Source of the DNA: Halictus rubicundus
Taxonomy: Eukaryota; Arthropoda; Insecta; Hymenoptera; Halictidae
Direction: 5' to 3'
Length of the DNA: 64,000 nt
Assembly: GCF_050948215.1 (NCBI RefSeq)
Contig: NW_027488702.1
Span: forward strand, 434,001 to 498,000
Shown here: positions 54,701-64,000 of the stretch, piece after piece
Layout: every line of letters begins with the position of its first letter
Numbering within the stretch: position 1 is the stretch's first letter
Program-made: the position numbers and the translations under genes
Notes under the pieces: model-generated
Database searches by the model: none
What the model was told of the DNA's origin: nothing
What the model saw: only the letters and a program-made list of their open reading frames with translations

Positions 54701-57700
54701 AGGATAGGATAGAGGATAGGATTGGATAGAGGATAGGATAGGATAGAGGATAGGATAAGAAAGAGGATAGGATAGGATAGAGGATAGGATAGGATAGAGG
54801 ATAGGATAGGATAGAGGATAGGATTGGATAGAGTATAGGATACGATAGAGGATAGGATAGAATAGAGGATAGGATAGGATAGTGGATAGGATAAGTAAGA
54901 GGATAGGATAGGATAGAGGATAGGATAGACGAAAGGATAGGATTGATGATGGGATAGGATAGAGGATAGGATAGGCTAGAGGATAGGATAGGAAAGAGGA
55001 TAGGAAACGATAGAGGATAGGATAGGATAGAGTATAGGATAGGATAGAGGATAGGATAGGATACATGGTATTATAGGGTAGAGGATAGAATGGGATAGAG
55101 GATAGGATAGGGGATTGGATAGGATAGAGGATAGGATAGACGAAAGGATAGGATTGATGATGGGATAGGATAGAGGATAGGATAGGATAGAGGATAGGAT
55201 AGGACAGAGGATAAGATTGGATAGAGGATAGGATATGATAGAAGATACGATAGAGAATAGGATAGGATAGGGGATCGGATAGGAGAGAGGATAGGATAGG
55301 ATAGAGGATAGGATAGGATAAAGGATAGGATAGGATAGAGGATAGGATAGGATAGAGGATAGGATAGGATAGAGGATAGGATAGGATAGAGGATAGGATT
55401 GGATAGATTATAGGATACGATAGAGGATAGGATAGGATAGAAGATACGATAGAGAATAGGATAGGATAGGGGATCGGATAGGAGAGAGGATAGGATAGGA
55501 TAGAGGATAGGATAGGATAGAGGATAGGATAGGATAGAGGATAGGATAGGATAGAGGATAGGATAGGATAGAGGATAGGATAGGATAGAGGATAGGATAG
55601 GATAGAGGATAGGATAGGATAGAGGATAGGATAGGATAGAGGATAGGATAGGATAGAGGATAGGATAGGATAGAGGATAGGATAGGATAGAGGATAGGAT
55701 AGGATAGAGGATAGGATAGGATAGGATAGAGGATAGGATAGGATAGAGGATAGGATAGGATAGAGGATAGGATAGGATAGAGGTTAGGACAGAATAGAGG
55801 ATAGAATTAGTAAGAGCATAGGATAGGATAGAGGATGGGATAGCATAGAGGATAGGATAGGATAGAGGATAGGATAGGACAGAGGATAAGATTGGATAGA
55901 GGATAGGATAGGATAGAGGATAGGATAGGATAGAGGATAGGATAGGATAGAGGATAGGAGAGGATAGAGGATAGGATAGGATAGGTGATAGGATAGAGGA
56001 AAGGATAGGATTGAGGATGGGATAGGATAGAGGATAGGATATGATAGAGAATAGGATAGGATAGGGGATCGGATAGGAGAGAGGATAGGATAGGATAGAG
56101 GATAGGATAGGATAGAGGATAGGATTGGATAGAGGATAGGATAGGATAGAGGTTAGGACAGAATAGAGGATAGAATTAGTAAGAGCATAGGATAGGATAC
56201 AGGATGGGATAGCATAGAGGATAGGATAAGATAGAGGATAGGATAGGATAGAGGATAGGATAGCATAGAGAATAGGATAGGATAGAGGTTAGGATAAGAT
56301 TGAGGATAGGATAGGATAGAGGATAGGATAGGGGATTGGATAGGATAGAGGATAGGATAGGATAGAGCATACGATAGAGGATAGGATAGGATAGAGGATA
56401 GGATAGGATAGAGAATAGGATAGGATAGAGGATAGGATAGGATAGAGGATAGGATAGGATAGACGATAGGATAGGATAGAGGATAGGATTGGATTGAGGA
56501 TAGGATAGGAAAGAGCATAGAATAGGATAGAGGATAGGATAGGATACATGGTATTATAGGGTAGAGGATAGAATAGGTTAGAGGATAGGATAGGGGATTG
56601 GATAGGATAGAGGATAGGATAGACGAAAGGATATGATTGATGATGGGATAGGATAGAGGATAGGATAGGATAGAGGATAGGATTGGATAGAGGATAGGAT
56701 AGGATAGAGGATAGGATAAGAAAGAGGATAGGATAGGATAGAGGATAGGATAGGATAGAGGATAGGATAGGATAGAGGATAGGATTGGATAGAGGATAAG
56801 ATAGGATAGAGGATAGGATAAGATCGAGGACAGGATAGGATAGAGGATATGATAGGATAGAGGATAGGATTGGATAGAGGATAGGATAGGATAGAGGAAA
56901 GGATAGGATAGAGGATCGGATAAGTAAGAGGATAGGATAGGATAGAGGATAGGATAAGAAAGAGGATAGGATAGGATAGAGGATAGGATAGGATAGAGGA
57001 TAGGATAGGATAGAGGATAGGATAGGATAGAGGATAGGATTGGATAGAGTATAGGATACGATAGAGGATAGGATAGAATAGAGGATAGGATAGGATAGTG
57101 GATAGGATAAGTAAGAGGATAGGATAGGATAGAGGATAGGATAGACGAAAGGATAGGATTGATGATGGGATAGGATAGAGGATAGGATAGGCTAGAGGAT
57201 AGGATAGGAAAGAGGATAGGAAACGATAGAGGATAGGATAGGATAGAGTATAGGATAGGATAGAGGATAGGATAGGATACATGGTATTATAGGGTAGAGG
57301 ATAGAATGGGATAGAGGATAGGATAGGGGATTGGATAGGATAGAGGATAGGATAGACGAAAGGATAGGATTGATGATGGGATAGGATAGAGGATAGGATA
57401 GGGTAGAGGATAGGATAGGACAGAGGATAAGATTGGATAGAGGACAGGATATGATAGAAGATACGATAGAGAATAGGATAGGATAGGGGATCGGATAGGA
57501 GAGAGGATAGGATAGGATAGAGGATAGGATAGGATAAAGGATAGGATAGGATAGAGGATAGGATAGGATAGAGGATAGGATAGGATAGAGGATAGGATAG
57601 GATAGAGGATAGGATAGGATAGAGGATAGGATAGGATAGAGGATAGGATAGGATAGAGGATAGGATAGGATAGAGGATAGGATAGGATAGAGGATAGGAT

Positions 57701-59210
57701 AGGATAGAGGATAGGATAGGATAGAGGATAGGATAGGATAGAGGATAGGATAGGATAGAGGTTAGGACAGAATAGAGGATAGAATTAGTAAGAGCATAGG
57801 ATAGGATAGAGGATGGGATAGCATAGAGGATAGGATAGGATAGAGGATAAGATTGGATAGAGGATAGGAAAGGATAGAAGATACGATAGAGAATAGGATA
57901 GGATAGGATAGAGGATAGGATAGGATAGAGGATAGGATAGGATAGAGGATAGGATAGGATAGGTGATAGGATAGAGGAAAGGATAGGATTGAGGATGGGA
58001 TAGGATAGAGGATAGGATATGATAGAGAATAGGATAGGATAGAGGATAGGATAGGATAGAGGATAAGATTGGATAGATTATAGGATACGATAGAGGATAG
58101 GATAGAATAGAGGATAGGATAGGATAGAGGATAGGATAGCATAGACGATAGTATAGGATAGAGGATAGGATAGGACAGAGGATAAGATTGGATAGAGGAT
58201 AGGATAGGATAGAAGATACGATAGAGAATAGGATAGGATAGGGGATCGGATAGGAGAGAGGATAGGATAGGATAGAGGATAGGATAGGATAGAGGATAGG
58301 ATAGGATAGAGGATAGGATAGGATAGAGGATAGGATAGGATAGAGGATAGGATAGGATAGAGGATAGGATAGGATAGAGGATAAGATTGGATAGATTATA
58401 GGATACGATAGAGGATAGGATAGAATAGAGGATAGGATAGGATAGAGGATAGGATAGCATAGACGATAGTATAGGATAGAGGATAGGATAGGACAGAGGA
58501 TAACATTGGATAGAGGATAGGATAGGATAGAAGATAGGATAGGATAGGTGATAGGATAGAGGATAGGATAGAATAGAGGATGGGATAGGATAGAGGATAG
58601 GATAGCATAGACGATAGTATAGGATAGAGGATAGGATAGGACAGAGGATAACATTGGATAGAGTATAGGATAGGATAGAAGATAGGATAGAGAATAGGAT
58701 AGGATAGTGGATCGGATAGCATAGAGGATAGGATAGGATAGGATAGAGAATAGGATAGGATAGAGGTTAGGATAAGATTGAGGATAGGATAGGATAGAGG
58801 ATAGGATAGGGGATTGGATAGGATAGAGGATAGGATAGGATAGAGCATACGATAGAGGATAGGATAGGATAGAGGATAGGATAGGATAGAGAATAGGATA
58901 GGATAGAGGATAGGATAGGATAGAGCATACGATAGAGGATAGGATAGGATAGAGGATAGGATAGGATAGAGAATAGGATAGGATAGAGGATAGGATTGGA
59001 TTGAGGATAGGATAGGAAAGAGCATAGAATAGGATAGAGGATAGGATAGGATACATGGTATTATAGGGTAGAGGATAGAATAGGATAGAGGATAGGATAG
59101 GATAGAGAATAGGATAGGATAGAGGTTAGGATAAGATTGAGGATAGGATAGGATAGAGGATAGGATAGGGGATTGGATAGGATAGAGGATAGGATAGGAT
59201 AGAGCATACG
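51570..59210 (+). repeat. Satellite region VII (blocks of about 2 kb)
   Basis: This region is marked by GTTAGGACAGAATAG followed by a D landmark, and by landmark A copies at 53,171, 54,586, 55,064, 56,547, 57,280 and 59,054 that lead into GATAGAATAGG or GATAGAATGGG. The lead marker falls at about 51,574, 53,606, 55,792 and 57,760, giving blocks of about 2.03, 2.19 and 1.97 kb. Clean 17-mer runs lie directly left of the markers. B and C landmarks are absent. No gene is present. Confidence 0.75.
54089..56740 (+). repeat. Paired blocks of about 1.95 kb in region VII
   Basis: The stretch from 54,089 to about 54,750 recurs from 56,067 to about 56,740. The offset is 1,978 at GGGGATCGG, 1,944 at the D landmark (54,231 and 56,175) and 1,961 at landmark A (54,586 and 56,547), so it changes by two monomers and then one. 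A further A copy at 55,064 pairs with 57,280 (2,216; 255 bases or 15 monomers more). Confidence 0.82.
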
Positions 59211-62200
59211 ATAGAGGATAGGAAAGAATTGAGGATAGGATAGGATAGAATATAGGATAGGATACAGAATAGGATAGGATAGATGATATTACAGGATAGA
59301 GGATAGGATACGATGGAGGATAGGATAGGATAGAGGATAAGATAAGATAGAGGATAGGATAGGATAGAGGATAGGATAGGATAGAGGATAGGAACGGATA
59401 GAGGATAGGATAGGGGATTGGATAGGATGGAGGATAGGATAGGATTGAGGATAGGATAGGAAAGAGGACAGGATAGGATACAGGATACGATATTATAGAG
59501 GATAGGATGGGATAGAGGATAGGATAGGATAGAGGATAGGATAGGATAGAGGATAGGGTAGGATAGAGGATATGATAGGATAGAGGATAGGATAGGATAG
59601 AGGATAGGATAGGATAGAGGATAGGATAGGATAGGATAGAGGATAGGATAGGATAGGGAATAGGATAGGATAGACGATATTATAGGTAAGAGGATAGTAT
59701 ATGATAGAAGATACGATATTATAGAGGATAGGATAGGATAGACGATAACATAGGGGATTGGATAGGATAGAGGATAGGATAGGATAGAGGATAGGATAGT
59801 CGAAAGGATAGGATTGATGATGGGATAGGATAGAGGATAGGATAGAATAGAGGATAGGATTGGATAGAGGAAAGGATAGGATAGAGGATAGGATAAGTAA
59901 GAGGATAGGATAGGATAGAGGATAGGATAAGAAAGAGGATAGGATAGGATAGAGGATAGGGTAGACGAAAGGATAGGATTGATGATGGGATAGGGTAGAG
60001 GATAGGATAGGATAGAGGATAGGATTGGGTAGAGGATAGGATAGGATAGAGGATAGGATAGGATAGAGGATAGGATAAGTAAGAGGATAGGATAGTATAG
60101 AGGATAGGATAGGATAGAGGATAGGATAGGATAGAGGATAGGATAGGATAGGTGACAAGATAAGAAAGAGGACAGGATAGGATAGAGGATAGGATTGGAT
60201 AGAGGATCGGATAGGATAGAGGATAGGATAGGACAGAGGATAGGATACGATAGAGGATAGGATAGGATACAGGATAGGATAGGATAGTTGATTGGATAGG
60301 ATAGAGGATAAGATAGGATAGTTGATAGGATAGGATAGAGCATACGATAGAGGATAGGATAGGATAGTTGATAGGAGAGGATAGAGCATACGATAGAGGA
60401 TAGGATAGGATAGAGAATTGGATAGGATAGAGGATAGGATTGGATAGAGGATAGGATAGGATAGAGGATAGGATAGGATAGTTGATAGGATAGGATAGAG
60501 CATACAATAGAGGATAGGATAGGATATAGAATAGGATAGGATACATGGTATTATAGGGTAGAGGGTAGAATAAGATAGAGGATAGGATAGGGGATTGGAT
60601 AGGATAGAGGAGAGGATAGGACAGAGGATAAGATTGGATAGAGGATAGGATAGGATAGAGGATAGGATAGGATAGAGGATAGGATAGGATAGGTGATAAG
60701 ATAGGATAGAGGACAGGATAGGATAGAGGATAGGATTGGATAGAGGATAGGATTGGATAGAGGATAGGATAGGATAGAGGATAGGATAAGTAAGAGGATA
60801 GGATAGGATAGAGGATAGGTTTGGATAGAGGATAGGATAGGACAGAGGAAAGGATAGGATAGAGGATAGGATAAGTAAGAGGATAGGATAGGATAGAGGA
60901 TAGGATAAGAAAGAGGATAGGATAGGATAGAGGATAGGATAGGATAAAGGATAGGATAGGATAGAGGATAGGATTGGATAGAGGATAAGATAGGATAGAG
61001 GATAGAATAAGATAGAGGACAGGATAGGATAGAGGATAGGATACGATAGAGGATAGGATTGGATTGAGGATAGGATAGGATAGAGGATAGTATAGGATAG
61101 AGGATGGTATAGCATAGAGGATAGGACAGGATAGAGGATAGGATACGATAGAGGATACGATAGGATAGATTATAGGATAGGATAGAGGATAGGATAGGAT
61201 AGAGGATAGGATAGGATAGTTGATAGGATAGGATAGAGGATAGGATAAGTAAGAGGATAGGATAGGATAGAGGATAGGATAGAGGAAAGGATAGGATTGA
61301 GGATGGGATAGGATAGAGGATAGGATATGATAGAGAATAGGATAGGATAGAGGATAGGATAGGATAGAGGATAGGATAGGACAGAGGATAGGATACGATA
61401 GAGGATAGGATAGGATAGAGGATAAGATTGGATAGAGGATAGTATAGGATGGAGGATAGGATAGGATAGAGGACAGGACAGGATAGAGGATAGGATACGA
61501 TAGAGGATACGATAGGATAGATTATAGGATAGGATAGAGGATAGGATAGGATAGAGGATAGGATAGGATAGTTGATAGGATAGGATAGAGGATAGGATAG
61601 AGGAAAGGATAGGATAGAGGATAGGATACGATAGAACATACGATATTATAGAAAAAAGGATACGATGGAGGATAGGATAGGATAGAGGATAGGCTAAGGG
61701 ATTGCCTAGGATAGAGGATAGGATATCATAGAGGATCGGATAGCATAGAGGATAGGATAGGATAGAGGATAGGATAAGTAAGAGGATAGGATAGGATAGA
61801 GGATAGGATAGGATTGAGGATGGGATAGGATAGAGGATAGGATATGATAGAGAATAATATAGGATAGAGGATAGGATAGGATAGAGGATAAGATTGGATA
61901 GCTTATAGGATACGATTGAGGATAGGATAGAATAGAGGATAGGATAGGATAGAGGATAGGATAGCATAGACGATAGTATAGGATAGAGGATAGGATAGGA
62001 CAGAGGATAAGATTGGATAGAGGATAGGATAGGATAGAAGATACGATAGAGAATAGGATAGGATAGGGGATCGGATAGGAGAGAGGATAGGATAGGATAG
62101 AGGATAGGATAGGATAGAGGATAGGATAGGATAGAGGATAGGATAGGTTAGAGGATAGGATAGGATAGAGGATAGGATAGGATAGAGGATAGGATAGGAT

Positions 62201-64000
62201 AGAGGATAGGATAGGATAGAGGATAGGATAGGATAGAGGATAGGATAGGATAGAGGATAGGATAGGATAGAGGATAGGATAGGATAGAGGATAGGATAGG
62301 ATAGAGGTTAGGACAGAATAGAGGATAGAATTAGTAAGAGCATAGGATAGGATAGAGGATGGGATAGCATAGAGGATAGGATAGGATAGAGGATAGGATA
62401 GGACAGAGGATAAGATTGGATAGAGGATAGGATAGGATAGAGGATAGGATAGGATAGAGGATAGGATAGGATAGAGGATAAGATTTGATAGATTATAGGA
62501 TACGATAGAGGATAGGATAGAATAGAGGATAGGATAGGATAGAGGATAGGATAGCATAGACGATAGTATAGGATAGAGGATAGGATAGGACAGAGGATAA
62601 CATTGGATAGAGGATAGGATAGGATAGAAGATAGGATAGAGAATAGGATAGGATAGGGGATCGGATAGGAGAGAGGATAGGATAGGATAGAGGATAGGAT
62701 AGGATAGTGGATAGGATAAGTAAGAGGATAGGATAGGATAGAGGATAGGATAGACGAAAGGATAGGATTGATGATGGGATAGGGTAGAGGATAGAATAGG
62801 ATAGAGGATAGGATAGGGGATTGGATACGATAGAGGATAGGATAGACGAAAGGATAGGATTGATGATGGGATAGGATAGAGGATAGGATAGGATAGAGGA
62901 TAGGTTTGGATAGCGGATAGGATAGGACAGAGGAAAGGATAGGATAGAGGATAGGATAAGTAAGAGGATAGGATAGGATAGAGGATAGGATAAGAAAGAG
63001 GATAGGATAGGATAGAGGATAGGATAGGATAGAGGATAGGATAGGATAGAGGATAGGATTGGATAGAGGATAAGATAGGATAGAGGATAGGATAAGATAG
63101 AGGACAGGATAGGATAGAGGATAGGATACGATAGAGGATAGGATAGGATAGAGTATAGGATACGATAGAGGATAGTATAGGATAGAGAATAGGATAGGAC
63201 AGAGGATAGGATAAGTAAGAGGATAGGATAGGATAGAGGATAGGATAGCATAGAGGATAGGATAGAGGATAGGATAGCATAGAGGATAGGATACGATAGA
63301 ACATACGATATTATAGAGGAAAGGATACGTAGAGGAAAGGATGGGATAGAGGATAGGATAGCATAGAGGATAGGACAGGATAGAGGATAGGATACGATAG
63401 AGGATACGATAGGATAGATTATAGGATAGGATAGAGGATAGGATAGGATAGAGGATAGGATAGGATAGTTGATAGGATAGGATAGAGGATAGGATAAGTA
63501 AGAGGATAGGATAGGATAGAGGATAGGATAGAGGATAGGATAGGATAGAGGATAGGATAGGACAGAGGATAGGATACGATAGAGGATAGGATAGGATAGA
63601 GGATAAGATTGGATAGAGGATAGTATAGGATGGAGGATAGGATAGGATAGAGGACAGGACAGGATAGAGGATAGGATACGATAGAGGATACGATAGGATA
63701 GATTATAGGATAGGATAGAGGATAGGATAGGATAGAGGATAGGATAGGATAGTTGATAGGATAGGATAGAGGATAGGATAGAGGAAAGGATAGGATAGAG
63801 GATAGGATACGATAGAACATACGATATTATAGAAAAAAGGATACGATGGAGGATAGGATAGGATAGAGGATAGGCTAAGGGATTGCCTAGGATAGAGGAT
63901 AGGATATCATAGAGGATCGGATAGCATAGAGGATAGGATAGGATAGAGGATAGGATAAGTAAGAGGATAGGATAGGATAGAGGATAGGATAGGATTGAGG
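59210..64000 (+). repeat. Satellite region VIII (copy of region VI and the end of V)
   Basis: This is the second copy of 46,146-51,035. The offset is 13,067 from the left edge to about 62.7 kb, then 13,033, then 12,965 after about 63.53 kb. Similarity continues to the last base, so the copy runs out of the window. Landmarks A (60,544), B (near 61,634 and 63,814) and C (61,705 and 63,886) fall where the first copy predicts. No gene is present. Confidence 0.85.
59213..64000 (+). repeat. Large duplication, partner of 46,146-51,035
   Basis: This copy lacks 34 bases relative to the first near 62.7 kb (the CGATAGAATAG pair of monomers at about 49,640-49,673) and 68 bases near 63.53 kb (the GAGGAAAGG to GAGAATAGG group present near 50,510-50,577). 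Both are whole multiples of 17. The copy continues past the window end. Confidence 0.92.

Larger units (their letters stand above)
203..60559 (+). repeat. Landmark A family, ACATGGTATTATAGGG, 24 copies
   Basis: This variant monomer group breaks the GGATA rhythm. The C of CATGG is at 203, 3,446, 5,582, 9,399, 15,164, 18,553, 20,868, 21,992, 24,604, 25,792, 26,372, 27,946, 31,690, 34,061, 36,056, 39,598, 47,477, 53,171, 54,586, 55,064, 56,547, 57,280, 59,054 and 60,544. The copy at 25,792 lacks one G and reads ATTATAGGATAG. The sequence after it differs by dialect, so it serves to class blocks. Function is unknown. Confidence 0.9.
373..62340 (+). repeat. Landmark D family, ATTAGTAAGAGCA
   Basis: This is the most frequent variant group, with dozens of copies. 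Early ones are at about 373, 474, 763, 980 and 1,284. The usual left flank is GGATATAATAGAGGATAGG; in regions II and VI-VIII it is GTTAGGACAGAATAGAGG, with left flanks of that form at about 23,789, 24,209, 49,240, 51,574, 52,334, 52,885, 53,606, 55,792, 56,151, 57,760 and 62,307. The right flank usually continues into GGATAGCATAGAGG. It commonly marks the right edge of clean 17-mer runs. Its TTA and CAT make a stop and a start on the minus strand, so many spurious open frames end or begin here. Confidence 0.85.
3924..63845 (+). repeat. Landmark B family with an A6 run, 15 copies
   Basis: The motif is GAACATACGATATTATAG followed by AAAAAAGGATACGA. Copies start at about 3,924, 4,645, 12,693, 15,898, 23,082, 25,303, 27,434, 29,008, 32,310, 34,692, 36,788, 48,564, 50,847, 61,634 and 63,814. 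It is the only place where I see a homopolymer of six. Most copies are followed about 70 bases later by landmark C; those at 12,693, 27,434 and 29,008 are not. Related forms without the A run lie near 25,918, 50,268 and 63,299. Confidence 0.88.
3995..63891 (+). repeat. Landmark C family, GGGATTGCCTAGG, 13 copies
   Basis: This is the least repeat-like short sequence in the array. Its CCTAGG palindrome starts at 3,995, 4,716, 10,123, 15,968, 23,153, 25,374, 32,392, 34,763, 36,860, 48,638, 50,921, 61,705 and 63,886. Two left flanks exist: GGATATGGGATTGCC in regions I, IV and at 25.4 kb, and GGCTAAGGGATTGCC in regions II, VI and VIII. The hexamer is the AvrII recognition sequence and gives a simple physical map of block lengths. 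Confidence 0.92.
1..64000 (+). repeat. 17-bp satellite array GA(GGATA)3
   Basis: The whole window is one tandem array. The consensus monomer is GAGGATAGGATAGGATA (7 G, 7 A, 3 T, no C). GA(GGATA)2 and GA(GGATA)4 units of 12 and 22 bases are interspersed; a 22-mer can be seen near 1,408-1,430. The orientation never flips, and I found no run of TATCC on the + strand. C occurs only in variant monomers. I saw no unique sequence, transposon, RNA gene or credible gene anywhere. The size, one-way arrangement and layered organisation fit eukaryotic satellite DNA. I do not recognise the family by name. Confidence 0.97.

Noticed and set aside
1..64000. Plus-strand genes
   Set aside because: TAG recurs in every monomer and falls in all three frames within 51 bases, so no frame stays open.
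1..64000. CRISPR array
   Set aside because: Units are directly adjacent, with no unique spacers and no repeat of usual CRISPR length; the spacing is pentameric and no cas gene is present.
1..64000. Repetitive structural, silk-like or ice-binding protein gene
   Set aside because: A real repeat protein gene has a repeat length divisible by three and keeps one frame. Here the unit is 17 bases and length changes of 12, 17 and 22 would shift the frame constantly.
1..64000. Banded-krait type GATA/GACA satellite
   Set aside because: That satellite is a tetranucleotide array. Here the core is GGATA with a GA spacer, and GACA occurs only as scattered variants.
1..64000. Human satellite II/III type GGAAT array
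   Set aside because: The pentamer is GGATA, not GGAAT, and the 17-base spacing is different; the resemblance is only in unit size.
1..64000. Inverted repeats, hairpins, tRNA or rRNA genes
   Set aside because: The + strand has almost no C and the orientation never changes, so stems cannot form beyond a few bases, and no stretch resembles a tRNA or rRNA.
46146..64000. Treating the 13 kb repeat as certain assembly error
   Set aside because: The two copies differ by gaps of 34 and 68 bases and their left flanks differ, which a simple duplicated contig would not give. It remains possible and is listed for checking.

Overview
The window is satellite DNA from end to end, and I find no gene in it. 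Every stretch is built from the 17-base unit GAGGATAGGATAGGATA, that is GA followed by three GGATA pentamers. It always lies in the same orientation, G-rich on the + strand. Shorter (GA plus two pentamers, 12 bases) and longer (GA plus four, 22 bases) units are mixed in, along with point variants. A 64 kb one-way tandem array of this kind suggests heterochromatic, subtelomeric or pericentromeric DNA of a eukaryote, probably from a long-read assembly. I do not recognise the family and cannot name the species.

The array has several levels: pentamer, 17-mer, blocks of about 0.5 to 2.4 kb marked by rare variant monomers, and large duplicated segments about 13, 21 and 25 to 27 kb apart. Four landmark families can be followed by eye: A (ACATGGTATTATAGGG, 24 copies), B (GAACATACGATATTATAG followed by six A, 15 copies), C (GGGATTGCCTAGG, 13 copies) and D (ATTAGTAAGAGCA, many copies). 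Clean 17-mer runs often lie directly left of a D landmark.

By variant dialect I divide the window into eight regions: 1-18.8 kb (dialect I), 18.8-25.5 kb (II), 25.5-29.3 kb (III, a 1,574-base tandem duplication), 29.3-40.4 kb (IV, same dialect as I), 40.4-46.4 kb (V), 46.4-51.6 kb (VI, like II), 51.6-59.2 kb (VII, blocks of about 2 kb) and 59.2-64 kb (VIII, a copy of VI offset by 13,067 bases). Where I followed two copies of a block, their offset changes were usually whole numbers of monomers, as expected from unequal exchange or slippage.

The minus strand is open over long distances (up to 1,444 codons at 5,036-9,370), but this is a property of the repeat. The pyrimidine-rich strand has no stop codon in any frame, and because 17 is not a multiple of 3 all three frames read the same 17-residue peptide, YPILSSILSYPLSYPIL. 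I annotate none of these as CDS. Coordinates of block edges come from reading by eye and may be off by one or two monomers.
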